Shown: one piece after another, positions 30,914 through 43,323 of the stretch
Layout of the letters: each line of letters opens with the position of its first letter
Position numbering within the stretch: the stretch's first letter is position 1
Assembly: GCA_030549335.1 (NCBI GenBank)
Contig: CM060197.1
Location: 48,945,654 to 49,009,653, forward strand
Direction: 5' to 3'
From: Pontederia crassipes
Taxonomy: Eukaryota > Streptophyta > Magnoliopsida > Commelinales > Pontederiaceae
Length of the DNA: 64,000 nucleotides
The notes under the pieces: model-generated
Database searches by the model: none
Seen by the model: only the letters and a program-made list of their open reading frames with translations
What the model was told of the DNA's origin: nothing
Program-made: the position numbers and the translations under genes

Positions 30914-32538
30914 TGATGTATGCAAAATATAGCATATTTTAGTTTATTATTTTAATTAATTTTTCTGTAATTTGATCATGACATGCATCATTTTTAATCA
31001 CTTTTAGTCATAATTATGGATTTATCAATTTTAATTATTAATTCTTTGAATATTTTAATTGTGGATGGATTAAGTAAATTTTGATAATTATTTTGCAGGA
31101 AAAATCGAATACATGATTATCCAAAGATTATATTTGATCATGAATGGATGTATCGGCCGAGAACTCCAACCCCAAATATCGTATCGACCGAGAACTCCAA
31201 CCCCAAAGATCGTATCAGTCGAGAACTCTATCTTGGGCAAAACAACATAGAGATGGAGATTATCGGCCGATAAATCCAACACCAAAAATCTAACCTTAAC
31301 CAAGATATATCGGCCGCAAAAATCCAATGTTTTATCCTTATCGACCAAGATTCTTGGGTGCAAACGACTTTTGTGGCCGAGATTCAGAGAGGAATATCAA
31401 GTTTATCGGCCGATAACTTCAATCATTAGGCGAAAAAGATAATATTAACAAAGTTTATCGACCGTGAAACTTTTATCATTAACTAAGTTTTATCTCTGGC
31501 CGAATTTAAAAGTTCGCCGTACGATGTTACGGCCGGGATCAACTTGAAGTCTGTCCGAACCTATAAATACGTGAAGATGCCGTCGTCCTAATTCGTGCCT
31601 TGAAGTTTGGTTTTCGTCCGCAGCAAGTCTTGAGCTTCGCGAGCTTCGACCACAGAGAGAGATTTGATCGGATGACATTCGAGGATCCTATTTTATTCTG
31701 GGTGTAATTTTTCCAATTATTATTATTATTTTATTATTATCTCTCTGCAATTCTAGGATAAACTCCATTTTTTTAGTTATTTTATTTTTAGGAGATTATT
31801 ATTGAAGGAAAATTTTGTGAACCCTTGCTTTATTATTATTAAATTTCTTTTGATCAATTTTTAATTATGTTTAGTTCTTTTGATTTAATTATTTAAATTT
31901 ATGAGTTAAGTAATTACCAGTTTGTGGACTACTTAATTTCAGATTTTATTTAGTTAAATTAAATGATTTGTTGCGAAATTAAGAATTGACATAGGTCTAA
32001 TAACTAGTGTGTGGAGAATTAGATCTGTGTGGTTTGTTAATCTATACCAGTTTGTGGAGTGATTAATAGTCTAAGATTTTTATATTAATGCATCTTAGTT
32101 TTAATCTCATCTGACGAATACCAGTTTGTGGGACTTCAGTTTTGATTAAATTTAAGATAGTTTGATTTACCGGATTACATTGCAGAATTATCAGTTTGTG
32201 AACTCTATGATTTTAATTTTGTAAATTAATAACTTGGGAAAATTTCTAATCCATCTTAAGAATTTTAATTTATATTTTCTGGTTCACATTTTTATCCTTA
32301 ATGCAATATCAACCTAAGACCAACTTCAACACCATTATCTTAACTTATTATTATCATATTTTCCTTATTTTATTGTTTACAAAATCCATTTTTAAAATCC
32401 ATGTTTTTCCTCTTTTATTAATTTATAAATTCAGATATTTTATTAATAATATTTTTCGTGGGTCCGACACTCTTACTTCTATTACTATATTACTTGAGCG
32501 ACTAGTGCACTTGCTAGCGAATTTATTTTGTTACATCA
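30914..32538 (+). repeat. 3' LTR of the divergent relative
   Basis: 1625 bp, TGATGTATGC to TTACATCA, preceded by GCTTGGGGGAGTT. The TATA box is at 31562 and the promoter block CCGTACGATGTTACGGCCG is kept. U3 holds a different array: a 31-bp unit beginning GTATCGGCCGAGAACTCC repeated three times at 31149-31240, then further ATCGGCCG words. The five-fold ACCAGTTTGTGGA set is kept at about 31916-32200 (the last reads ATCAGTTTGTGAA). Confidence 0.85.
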
Positions 32539-32559
32539 TTTTACGCATAAGTGATATTC

Positions 32560-32680
32560 CCCATCTAACCCTGTGGTTACTTGGGAGCAGGCTATATTGT
32601 GAGATCGGCTAACTCTAGTTTTGATGTGCATGGGCTCGCAATGAGAGATTCAATTCTGCGTTTGGAGGCGAAAGTTTGGG
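32560..32680 (+). pseudogene. LINE-type RNase H fragment, 5' piece
   Basis: The frame reads GLAMRDSILRLEAKVW up to the foldback insertion, and the last nine bases (AAGTTTGGG) are repeated at 34038. This is the part of an RVT_3-type RNase H domain where relatives read S-I-L-R-A-E-x-W-A. Its 3' continuation is at 34038-34369. The 5' boundary against the LTR ending at 32538 is uncertain. Confidence 0.65.
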
Positions 32681-34037
32681 AAGTAAATTTTAGTCATGAC
32701 CATTCAATTTAGGGGTGTTCCCTAAGGTCATCCAACTTCATTTTGTACAAGGTCATCAAACTTTAGAAAGGCGCTAACATGGATGCTTACGTGGTACCAC
32801 ATCATCATTTTCTCTCTCCTTTACATCAGATTAAAAAATAAAAAAATGCCACATCAGATTTTTTGTCTTTACTCTGTCCAAACTTAATTTTGTATCTATA
32901 TGGTCATCCAACATTTCAAAACTTTCAGATAAGGTCATTCACCTTTCCAGTTTTTCAATCGCGGTCATCATTAAAAAATTAAAATAAAAAAATAATATAT
33001 AAATAAAAAATTGAAGGCACTTAGACTAACTCGATACATTTTTTGGCATGACCCACTCGGATCGAGCTGACCAATTTTTTAATGTGTATTAAATATATAA
33101 TTTAATTAAGGAAATAAAATTAAAATAATAACATATCCATTATAATTTTTGCCCTAAAATTTGAAATAATAAAAAATATTATAAATAGGAAAATAAAAAA
33201 AAATTTCGTGCGAGACTCCATCAGAGACCCAACCAAATCATACTAGATCATCTAGTGGGCCCAACATCTAGTGGATCATATACGATTTTTTTATATAATA
33301 TTATGATAATTAACAATTTTGATTTTTAATATTATGATAATTAATAATTTGACTCACAAATCATTGGATGTCGGATCATTCCCAACACTATGCTAGATGA
33401 CCTTATATAATTTGGCTCGGCCCCGATAAAATCTCCCGAGAAAAAATATTTTTATTTTCTAATTATAATATTTTTTATTAATTAAATTTTAAAGAAAAAA
33501 ATATAATCAATATGTTAATATTTTAATTTTTTATTTTCTATATTATAAATTATTAATTATCATAATATTATATATTTAATACTCATTAAAAATGGGTTGT
33601 ACCAAAAATTGTACCGAGTTAGTCTAAGTGCTTTCAATTTTTTTAATATATTTTAATTTATTTATATATTATTTTTTTATTTTAAGCTTTTAATGATCAC
33701 CATGATTGAAAATTTGGAAAGTTGAATGACCTTGTCTGAAAGTTTTGAAAAGTTGGATGACCGTGTAGAAACAAAATTAAGTTTGGACAGAGCAGAGAGG
33801 AAAAAATGCTGATGTGAAATTTTTATTTTTTTAATCTGATATGGAGGAAAGAGAAAATTCTAGCATTATACTACGTAAGCATCCACGTTAGTGGTTAACA
33901 GGTTTACTAGCTATAACCGGTCATGATGATTACAGATAAAATATTTTTAAAGTTTGATGACCTTTGTGTTACAAAATGAAATTGGATGACCTTGGGAATA
34001 CTTCATAAGTTGGATGACCACAGATGAAATTTACTCG
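32681..34037. mobile_element. Foldback (long-TIR) MULE-like element with 9-bp target duplication
   Basis: The ends are inverted copies of each other: AGTAAATTT at the left, AAATTTACT at the right. Arms of roughly 400 bp follow; GGTCATCCAACTT, CATTTTGTA, GGTCATCAAACTTT, GGATGCTTACGT and CACTTAGACTAACTCG all recur in reverse complement on the other side. The flanks carry the identical 9-mer AAGTTTGGG (32672-32680, 34038-34046). A 9-bp duplication with long inverted arms suggests a Mutator-like non-autonomous element. No coding capacity was seen. The arms could form a long hairpin RNA if transcribed. Confidence 0.8.
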
Positions 34038-34369
34038 AAGTTTGGGCAATGCTTCAGGGTATTCTACACTGCCGGCGGCTTGGAATTCAAAGCCTCATTC
34101 TAGAGATGAATGATGAAGTTGCTATGGCGATTATTAATCGAAAAGCTCCTTGTTCATGGCACATTAGAAGTTGTGTTAACGATAATTTGGTCATCAATGC
34201 CAACTTGTCAAATTTTATTTGTACACATGTTAGCCGGAATGTTAATTTGGAGGCTGATATGTTAGCATGTTTTGGTAGGAGATCGGAAACTGATCATTTT
34301 TGGAAGGATTCTCCACCTCCCGGGTTCCTCGAGAATCTATTTGTAAACGATATGGCTTTCGTTGCTTAA
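34038..34369 (+). pseudogene. LINE-type RNase H fragment, 3' piece
   Basis: It continues AMLQGILHCRRLGIQSLILE, the RNase H pattern in which an alpha helix is followed by a strand ending in LE (relatives have the catalytic Asp soon after; here MNDEVAMAII). It ends FVNDMAFVA and TAA at 34367-34369. Removing the foldback element and one copy of the 9-bp duplication restores one continuous frame across the two pieces. Upstream RT sequence is absent. Confidence 0.7.
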
Positions 34370-34628
34370 TGTAATATTATTACTTTAAAAAAGTTATAAT
34401 GGTCCTGATAGGCTAATCAAGGGTTGAGGTTGATTAGTAGTTTTAACCTCTTGTAACTCTAGTATTTATGGCCACCGACAAAGTTTTCACCCGTCATTAT
34501 CTAACTTTTATCAAATTATAGATTTTTGTAGCTTTCTCATAAACCCTAATTATTTTTCTACCAATCCTTCTTATCTTCTAGCCTGATTTCTCATTATTCT
34601 TGTTGGTGTTCACTCCTTACTGCATCAA
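34370..34628 (+). mobile_element. Probable LTR end of a gypsy fragment
   Basis: This AT-rich sequence precedes ATTGGTATGAGC (about 34628), which resembles the TGGTATCAGAGC initiator-Met primer site with a deletion. The following frame is gag-like, so this is the position of an LTR U5. The left boundary was not found. Confidence 0.4.
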
Positions 34629-34680
34629 ATTGGTATGAGCAAAAGATCCTACAAAAATAAGGGTTTTCTTTATTTTTGAA

Positions 34681-35165
34681 CCATGGTTGGTCATGGTAGA
34701 GGCCGAGGACGTGGTAACCCTGGACAGCAACCCGAGATGACAAAAAATCGACGAATGATTGAAGATTTATCGCGAAGTGTTCAAGTGTTACAGCGACAGG
34801 AACGTGTGGCAACCCATATGGAGATTCCGGGTGGCCACAATCTAACAGACATACCTAAAGGTAGTCTAGAGGATGATACTAATCAAGGGTATTTTGATAA
34901 TCCCTTTCATGAAGCTGGAGCTGATAAATTTGGTGTGAGGTCAATTCGGAGATAGGTTGATTCATGCCCTAAATTTAAATAGTGATGGAATTAGGATTGA
35001 AGTTGTTGATTTCTACGAAAATATGCATGCTGAAGATTATTTAGATTGAGAAACAATTTTGAAAAATTATTTTGAGTGGAAATGTGACAGGATTCCCGAT
35101 ATTACAAATGATTACTTGTGACCTCATTAGTATTAGATAAAATGAATAGATGATGGCAGCTTACT
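34681..35165 (+). pseudogene. Ty3/gypsy gag remnant
   Basis: It starts MVGHGRGRGRGNPGQQPE, then a helix IEDLSRSVQVLQRQERV, the usual layout of plant gypsy gag N termini. After a frame break near 34950 another frame reads NSDGIRIEVVDFYENMHAEDYLD followed by a stop where relatives have Trp, then ILKNYFEWK, the conserved gag start (family pattern: y-x-I-P-x-F-x-G, then a-x-x-F-L-x-W). It fades after about 35165. The second foldback element lies about 150 bp further on. The Arg-Gly start might suggest an RGG protein, but the downstream gag pattern makes a retrotransposon more likely. Confidence 0.6.
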
Positions 35166-35316
35166 ACTAATGTTTTGCAGTGACATTAAAAAGATAACTT
35201 TCGAAGTAGAATGATGAAAATTTTCACAAAATACTAAATTATATCCGTTTCAAAAAAAAAAAGAAAAAAGAACAATCACATTCGGACTTTGACTTAGTAT
35301 TAAGATCTTGAGATTC

Positions 35317-36055
35317 TAGGGTAAATTTTAGAATGATTATCCAACTTAACGAGTATTTACAAAATGATCACCCAATTTCATTTTGTAATCTCATGGTCAT
35401 CAGAAACCTTTTAGTGTGTGGACATCACAATCGGTTATTGGCTATTTTTCGATCACCTACATCATATTTTAAATAAAATTTAAAAATGTCTCACCATCAT
35501 TTTGCTCTCTACTCCATCTTAATTTTGTATCTATATGGTCATTCAAGTTTTCAAAAGTTTCAGTTCCGATCATCATTAAGAATAATAAAACTTACAAAAA
35601 AAGAGACAGTATGTGAATAATAATAAATAAATAAATAATGGAAAAAAAATTGTTATAAAGGTCATTCTCTCTCTACTTAAAATTTAAAATAATAACAAAA
35701 TAAAATAAATAAAAAAGGGAATAGCCTCGTAAAGGGGCTATCGACCCCTTGCCCTCCTCTATTCTCAGTGAGAGATGGCAACCCCTTTTCGAGGCTGCTT
35801 CCCTTTGTTCAATTTTTTTAAAAGTTTCAGACGCTTCATCATTAAATTAAATAAAAAAAGATACAAAAAAAAAGAAAAAAAGAAGAAAACAATTAAAATA
35901 TGATGTGGAGAAGAGAGAAAATGCTGATTTGTTGTCACGTAGGCAATCCACTAGAAACAGTCGATAGCCGGTCATGATAATCGTGGTAAAAAAGTTTCTG
36001 AAGTTTGATTATCATGATGTTACAAAGCACTAAGATGTCCGTTTCTGAATTTACT
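35317..36055. mobile_element. Second foldback MULE-like element of the same family
   Basis: Ends GGTAAATTTTAG and CTGAATTTACT are inverted copies. Internal words (CATTTTGTAA near the left, TTACAAAGCA near the right; CTCTCTACTCCATCTT against GATGTGGAGAAGAGAG) also mirror each other, less perfectly than at 32681-34037. Flanks TTGAGATTC (35308-35316) and TTGAGATTA (36056-36064) agree at 8 of 9 bases. The centre (35720-35810) has a GC-rich mirrored AGCCTCG/CGAGGCT pair. No coding capacity. Confidence 0.65.
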
Positions 36056-36064
36056 TTGAGATTA

Positions 36065-36449
36065 TACTATACATAGTTCTCAGAGATCAATTGTTTGAGC
36101 TTTGAGCAACATGAGATTTTCTTAGAGGTGAACAAGAAGAGATGCAAAAAAAAAAATTTAGGTTAGAAGTTATTGTCTTACTCAATTGATATGATCAAAA
36201 AAAGTTTTCTACCAACAGGTTAGATGGATCAATAAGAAAGGTAAATACTCTTGTCACCAGAAAAAAAAGAGAAAAAATTAATATGGTCAATATGGGTAAT
36301 TTTGTTGATTTATGTTCTGTTTTTATACACAATTATTCTCATGATACATATTGCACAAGTTGCTCAATGGTAAAATACAATGTTTTACTTATTCATTTAA
36401 GTAATTGTTTCCTATCCTTGATTTCTTTCATCTCTATAATGTATTCCAG
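36065..36449. other. Probable intron sequence upstream of the first visible BASS4 exon
   Basis: AT-rich with no recognisable coding pieces. It ends in a pyrimidine-rich stretch and TTCCAG, a 3' splice site. Upstream exons of the gene were not found; the next sequence to the left is transposon. Confidence 0.5.
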
Positions 36450-38755
36450 GTGCCATGGATGCACGTCAGCAGATCAAGATCGCTGCTCTTAACAATTGAA
36501 CCATCAGCTTTTCCTATAGCAATGGAACCGGGAGTGTACGCGGTTAAATGAATAAGATCAAGATCAAGTTTTCTTCCATCTTTTTTGTTTTTGTTACAGC
36601 TCACATGGACACTTATCTATAGCCCATCAAATATAACACATTAATTGGAACTAGTCTTAATTATTTACTATCCAAAAGATAAGATTTCTTAACCATGGTT
36701 GTGAGATTTATTGTTGATTATCATTTGCCATGGGCATTAAGGTTTATTTCTCATTTTTAATAGGCTTGAAAATGTAAAAATGCATCACTAGTCCTAAAAA
36801 AAAATAAATAAATAAGAATGCAAATAATATTTAGGTCACAGGATATGAGCATATTGCATGATCATTTTGGAATAGAAAAATCATATTTATTGCTCTTCTG
36901 AAATTTATAGAAGAACTCTGTTCTGGTTTAAAACGCAAAATGCTTTTAATATTCTCTTATATACTCTATGGTTAAACAAATCATGTGTCGTAGACACTCC
37001 TTCCAAAAATGTTTCATAGACATTAAAAACAAATCTACTTTTTTGTGAAAACAAGTATTACTGATATGTATTTTAAAACAAGTTTAGGTCCACATCTTTT
37101 TCCAACTTGGCAAGCACCCTTAAAAATGATTCTTGTATATTTATTCTTTTCTTGACTATTATTCTTCTTACCAGTATGGATAGCATACAAACTTTTGAGA
37201 TTCCTCTAAAGCAAATATGGAGAACACTTTTGGCTATTTACTAATCTAGTCCAAGTAGTTGCTTCATGGCTCTTTGACTGAAAGATGACATATCGTCAAA
37301 TGTGTCCAGAGTTGTACACTTCCTGTGATTTCATTGCATCATAACTAGAAAACTAAGTAAATCTTTCTGAAACGAAGCTTATATGTTTATTTTCTTTATT
37401 CAGTATTCTTCATGTCATGCTCTTGGTCTTCAATGGCGTTGCTGTCCAGAGCCTGTCTGTCGTCTCTCCAATATCAGTTTTTGCGAAGAAAGAAAATACA
37501 CGTGCTGTCATACTGGTTGCTAGCCAGGTTAGTTCCATAATTATTTTAAATAAAATTTATTTCACATACGTATTCAATAAAGCTGCTTTTTCATTTGTTG
37601 ATATTTTTTCTTAAAAAAATTAAATTACTTGAGTTTGTGGTAGCAGTCATATGGACAACTTAGTTGGTATACACTGGCGGTTATTTTCATAAATCTCTTC
37701 TAAATTATCACGATTTTTTGTATTTAATTTTAAACTACGAATTTATTTTTTTATTTTTAAACTATCACCATTGTTCCACTTTAGTACTTCCATTTACTTC
37801 TATTATTTTTTCCGTTACTTTTAAAATTTTCCATTTATGAAAGTCTAAATTACTCCTCCCTCCGTAACATATCAAATAATAAATATAAAAAAAATTAGGG
37901 AAAAGTAATTTAGTCTTTTTCATAAACGACAATTATTTTTGTTTACCACTTTCATCCTTCCAATATTTTTTTTATATTTATTATTTTATATTTTTTTTCT
38001 GGAGGGAGGGATAATTTAGTCTTTTCATAAATAAAAAAATAAAACTAACCGAAGCCATAAATGACGGGATGACTAAAATAAAAAAGTCGTGATAGTTTAA
38101 GGATCTAAAATAATAAGTTTAATTTATGGTTAGACGTAGAAAATCATGATAGTTTAGAGAAAGTTTATGAAAATAATTCTAAATCTTAAATGAAAAAAAG
38201 TTATGTGCCCCAACTGTCATAAGGATTCAAAATAAATGGATAGCTCGGATATGAAACAAGTTCAACTTTGCTTATGAAAATGATGCACTTTCTTTATTTT
38301 TCTAATTTTATCTTGTGAACCATCACTAGTATGGTCATTATGTGCTTTCCATTATCTTGATCCTCCAATGGCGGATTCTGTTTTTTTTTATGACTGATCC
38401 CATGGTAGATTCAGATGCTGCTTTTACTGATGAATATAGTAAATGTAGAGAAGAAAAATGTAATCCAACTTTTAACCTCGCCAACGCTGTCCGCAGAAAA
38501 CACTGCCTGTACTAGTAGCTGTTGTAGAACAACTTCAGGGAGCACTGGGGGAGTCAGGATTGCTAGTCCTCCCATGTGTTGCTGCACACATTATACAGGT
38601 GACGCCGATTTACATTGTTCACCCACTCATTTGATATATCGTTGTTTCTTATAGTTTGCATTGGAATCTCGCTGCAGATAATAATTGATTCATTTCTCGT
38701 AAATTTTTGGCTCGGGAAGGATCCATCTGCAACTTGCCAAAATTCTGAAAGGTGA
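36450..38755 (+). pseudogene. BASS4: BASS4-type sodium/metabolite cotransporter, last four exons only
   Basis: Four spliceable exons encode the C-terminal third of a plastid bile-acid:sodium symporter family protein, closest in memory to Arabidopsis BASS4. Exon a (36450-36535) gives VPWMHVSRSRSLLLTIEP. Exon b (37404-37527) gives LVFNGVAVQSL to AVILVASQ. Exon c (38497-38598) gives KTLPVLVAVVEQL to GLLVLPCVAAHIIQ. Exon d (38678-38755) gives IIIDSFLVNFWLGKDP and ends in TGA. The splice sites obey GT/AG and the phases join correctly with no stop. The family's first two thirds, with most membrane helices, is absent; to the left lie foldback and gypsy debris. The function would be membrane transport in the chloroplast envelope, but this fragment cannot make a whole protein unless distant exons exist. 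A copia remnant starts within ten bases of the stop codon. Confidence 0.8.
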
Positions 38756-38762
38756 GATGGAA

Positions 38763-38825
38763 GTTAGTTTATTCTTTTCTTCATTTTCTTCATTGAAGTT
38801 ATGAACGAATTCGTTCATTTTAGCA
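38763..38825 (+). repeat. Truncated 5' LTR end of the 38.8-43.5 kb copia element, with an 18-bp palindrome
   Basis: GTTAGTTTATTCTTTTC to TCTTCATTG (38764-38796) repeats near the end of the 3' LTR at 43494-43526. Beyond it the 5' copy has ATGAACGAATTCGTTCAT (38801-38818), a perfect 18-bp palindrome, then TTTAGCA and the primer site TGGTATCAGAGC at 38826-38837 (tRNA-iMet type). The 3' LTR lacks the palindrome segment. Most of the 5' LTR is gone. Confidence 0.65.
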
Positions 38826-41800
38826 TGGTATCAGAGCAGGCGATTTAGGGACGATCAAATGTTACCTATCGATTCCAGGAGCAAAGCTAGTTCCTCGTGG
38901 ATGATTTCCAAGTGTTTCTTCTTGCTCTGTTTATGCCTCTGATTATGCTCTTAAGTGCTTGCGGTTGATTTGCTTTCTCGATCTTGGATATTGCTTTTGA
39001 AGTTTAACATTCAGTATGTCATCATCTATGCCTGGTACTTCCTCAAATGGTAATAATCAGATTGATGTTTCTAGTCCATTGTTCTTAAGTCCCTCTGATA
39101 CCCAGGGTAGATTTTGTTCCCTCATCAGTTGCTAGATTCAGAGAATTATCCAGTCTGGAGCAGTTCCTTTTATAATGCTCTTTTAGCAAAAAATAAGCAT
39201 GCTTTTGTGGATGGGACTTTTCCTATAGAACAAGTAGATCCATCACTTCATTTTCAATGGAAACGCTGCAATGCCCTTGTTATTTCCTGGATTTCTAGTA
39301 CATGTTCAAAAGGTTTAATAGGCAATGTTGCATACAGCCAATCTGCATCTAAAATCTGGTAGGATTTGATAGATCGTTTTGGGAAAATTAATGGAATGAA
39401 AATTTATTCAGTAGAAAATGAAATTCTTGCTTGTTCACAGAATACTTCCTCGATTGCTGAGTTCTATACCAAGATTAAAAATTTGTGGGAAGAGCTTGAT
39501 CTAATCATACCGACATTACCATCTCTGGATGTCTTAACAGATTATAAAAATTAACAGAGGCTATACAAGTTCTTAATGGGTTTGAATGACAACTTCGCTC
39601 ATGTGAGGACACAGATTCTTCTAATGGATCCAGTTCCATCAGTTAATCACATGTATGCTCTTTTAATTGAGGAAGAACAAAGACAGAAGAAAAGTGATAG
39701 TTCAGGTAACACAGATCAATTGGCTTTCTTGGGTTCTAAAGTGCAGCCTAATAGACAAAGAAGGGATAATCCTAGCATTTGTGATCAAGAAGTCAGAACA
39801 CAGGAAAAGTCAGTGTTATAGACTAATTGGTTTTCCTCCAGGTTTCAAATTTAATACAGGGAAGAATGTAATATTTCAGAATTCTAATAGTTGTTTAGCA
39901 CAACAAGCTGATTCAGTTACTGCAGAACCAAATAATCAACGACCTTCTAGTTCTTCATAGAAGAATGCAATGTTTACAGAAGAAGAATATAACCGGATAA
40001 TTCAGCTGCTAAACAAAGAAGTTTCACCTATTGATGCGATGGTCAACATGGCAGGTATAAATTCCATTATAAATCAATCCTCAGGAAATTGGATACTTGA
40101 TACAGGAGCATCTAATCATATGACCTCAATATCAGATTGGTTAATTGATGTTAAAGAAATAAAGGGTGGTAATTCTGTTACTTTACCTGATGGAAGCACC
40201 TGTACTGTTGCACATATAGGTTCTTATGTTTTAGAATCTAATATTAAGTTGCTGAATGTGCTATGTGTGCCCAGTTTCAAATTTAATCTGATTTCCATTC
40301 CACAGCTAACTAAAGAATTGCCTTATACAGTCATTTTCACTGCTCATACTTGTTTAATTCAGGACCTATTCAGTGGCAAGGTGAAGCAGATTGGTAGAAA
40401 ACAAAAAGGCTTATATTTTTTGGAGTTTGAGGAGGTCAGCTCTAAACATTATAATCTTCACATTGCTGCTGCAGTAAAGACAACTCCTCTACAAGTATGG
40501 CATCAGAGATTGGGTCATATACCTTTAGATAGACTGCAACTCATCCCTAATATTAATTGTTGTACACAAAAACATGATTTACATTGTAGTGTTTGTCCTT
40601 TAGCCAAGCAACATCAGTTGCCATTTTTTGTCAAACAGAATCAATTCGTTAAAACTGCAAGGAGATTTGAATTGATTCATGTTGATACGTGGGGACCCTT
40701 CAAGGTGCCTACTTTTGATGGTTTTCAATATTTCATCACTATAATTGATGATTTCAGTAGAATGACTTGGATATATTTTATTAAAATGAAATCTGAGTGT
40801 TGCAATGTCCTCAAGCAATTTTTAGCCTTAACTAAAAATCTATTTAATTCCAAAGTCAAGATTCAGAACTGATAATGGAGGAGAATATCTTAATAAAAAT
40901 TGTTTGCTACGAAGGGAATTTTGCATCAAAGAAGTTGTGTTTACACTCCACAACAGAATGGGATTGTAGAACGAAAACACAAGCATATTTTAGAGGTGGC
41001 TCGAAGTCTTATGTTTCAATCTCATCTACCTTTAAAATTTTGGGAGAAGCTATCAAATCAGCTGTCCATATAATTAATAGGATTCCACTAAAGATTCATA
41101 GTGATGTGTCTGCTTATGAAATTTTTTTTCGAAAGCCTCCTGATCTGATGCATTTAAAGGTATTCGGTTGTGTGTGTTATATTTCTAACAAAATGATTTC
41201 AGATAAATTTGATAGAAGGGGAATTCCATCTGTGTTCATTGGCTATTCTTTAACTCAAAAGGGCTACAAAGTTTATGATTTGGCTTCTCAAAAAGGTCAT
41301 AGTCAGTAGAGACATCAAATTTCATGAAGTCATATTTCCTTATTCTTTACAGAAAACAGAAATGCCCAATGTCCGTTTCGAGGATCTATTTAGACAACAA
41401 ACAAATATTAATCACTTTACTGATGATAATGAGTACAATTATCATAACACCAACTCTCTGGATGTCGTTTCCCCTTTGTTAGAAGAGTCTTCAAGTCAGC
41501 AATTACCACCTGTGGCTATTGAAGATCATAATAATTCCATGATATCAACTCCTCAGGCTCATCAACAGCTAGCTGATGTATGACAAGATGTTCGAGTGAG
41601 GAAGCCTCTAGTATGGTTGAAGGATTATATCACAGGAAACACCGTATCAGTATCTTCAAATGTTCCTTATTCTATATCCGATTATATGACATTTCAATCT
41701 TGTACAGCTCATTATAAGAGTTTTTTAACTGCTTTATCATCTGTATATGAGCCTCATAGTTACAAACAAGCTGTCAATGATTCAAGATGGATTGAGGCAA

Positions 41801-43323
41801 TGAATGTAGAGCTTCAAGCATTGGAATCAAATGGCACTTGGGAGGTTGTGGATTTACCACCAGGAAAAAAGGTTGTTGGCTGCAAATGGGTGTATAAAAT
41901 AAAATTGACTGCCACTGGAGAAGTTGAGAGATTCAAGGCAAAGTTGGTTGCCAAGGGATATAATCAACAAGAGGGAGTTGATTTTAAGGAGACATTCTCT
42001 CCTGTAGCTAAAGTTGTTACCATCAGGGCAGTGATTATTGCAACAATTCAACGTAACTGGCCCTTATTTCATTTAGATGTAAATAATGCCTTCCTAAATG
42101 GTGAGTTATATGAAGAAGTCTATATGCAAATTCCTGAGGGGCTGAATTATCATGGTTCCAACAAAGTGTGCAAACTCTTAAAGTCCTTATATGGATTTAA
42201 ACAAGCTTCTCGCCAATGGAATATTAAACTTACGAATATTTTAGTTGCAGCTGGTTTAGCTTGTTCACAAAATAGGTTAATTCTCACTTTATTGCATTAC
42301 TGGTTTACGTAGATGATATTTTAATTACTGGCAGTCATATAAATCTTATCTCGGAAGCTAAGCAAGCAATTCAGTCGCAAGTTGGCATCAAAGATTTAGG
42401 GGCATTAAGATTCTTTCTAGGCATGGAAATCATTAGATTAGAGAAGGGTGTTATCCTCACGCAACGAAAGTATGTGTTGGATCTTCTCTCAGATCTTGGA
42501 CTCACTGCAGCTAAACCAGCTGGGACACCATTAGAACAAAATAAAAAAACTCACGAGCTTTGAGTATGATGAACATATAAAAAAAACTTCCTCATCGATT
42601 ATCACCAGCTCAGATTCTTTGTTATCAGATTCAAGTTTTTTTCAGAGGCTTATAGGCCGACTTATATATCTCACTCATACGCGTCCTGATATCACATTTG
42701 CAGTCCGCCATTTGAGTCAGTTCATGCATATGCCTAAAACTTCTCACCTTGATGCTGCAATGCGAATCCTCCATTACTTGAAGACTTCTCCTGGACATGG
42801 TTTGTTTTTCCCTGTACAACAGAATTTGCATGTTTCTGCATACTGTGATGCTGATTGGGGAGCTTGCCCTTTCACTAGGCGATCTATGTTTCTGCCTTTT
42901 GCGTCAAAATTGGTGATTTACTTGTTTCCTGGAAGTCCAAGAAACAGACTACAGTATCTCGAAGTTCAGCAGAATCCGAGTATAGGAGCATTGCTCTTGT
43001 GGTTGCTGAGTTACTCTCGTTGATCATATTATTTGCTGAGCTCCATCTTCCTGTTTCCCTACCTATACCGATCTTTTGTGATAATCGAGCGGCAATTCAG
43101 ATTGCCGAGAATTCCGTGTTGCATGAGCGTACCAAACATATTGAAGTTGATTGTCTATTTGTCCGTGAATGTTATCTCCAAAAGCTGATTAAGTTTTCTC
43201 ACATCAGCACTTCGGATCAGCTTGCTGACATTCTCACAAAGCCTTTAAGTAAATCACAGCATGACTACTTAGTTAGCAAGCTGGGGTTGTTTGATCTTTT
43301 CCAACCTCCAGCTTGAGGGGGGG
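38826..43323 (+). pseudogene. Ty1/copia gag-pol, decayed
   Basis: The domain order is complete but the frame is broken many times. Gag (UBN2 type) runs from MSSSMPGTSSN near 39016, then PHQLLDSENYPVWSSSF and KNLWEELDLIIPTLPS. Protease: WILDTGASNHMT near 40093. Integrase: a zinc-binding WHQRLGH to CPLAKQH pre-domain near 40498-40610, then HVDTWGPFKVPTFDGFQYF; a frameshift near 40872 falls just at the DNGGE-type motif. RT: NKW-like CKWVYKIKLTATGEVERFKAK near 41880, YGFKQASRQW, then YVDDILITGS near 42308 in another frame. RNase H: GRLIYLTHTRPDITFAV near 42651 and HERTKHIEVDCLFV near 43123, ending 43316. A run of seven or more G (43317-43323) is the polypurine tract. Confidence 0.85.

Noticed and set aside
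34683-34955. Host RGG-box RNA-binding protein
   Set aside because: The Arg-Gly start is followed by a gypsy gag pattern, and a primer-site-like sequence lies upstream.
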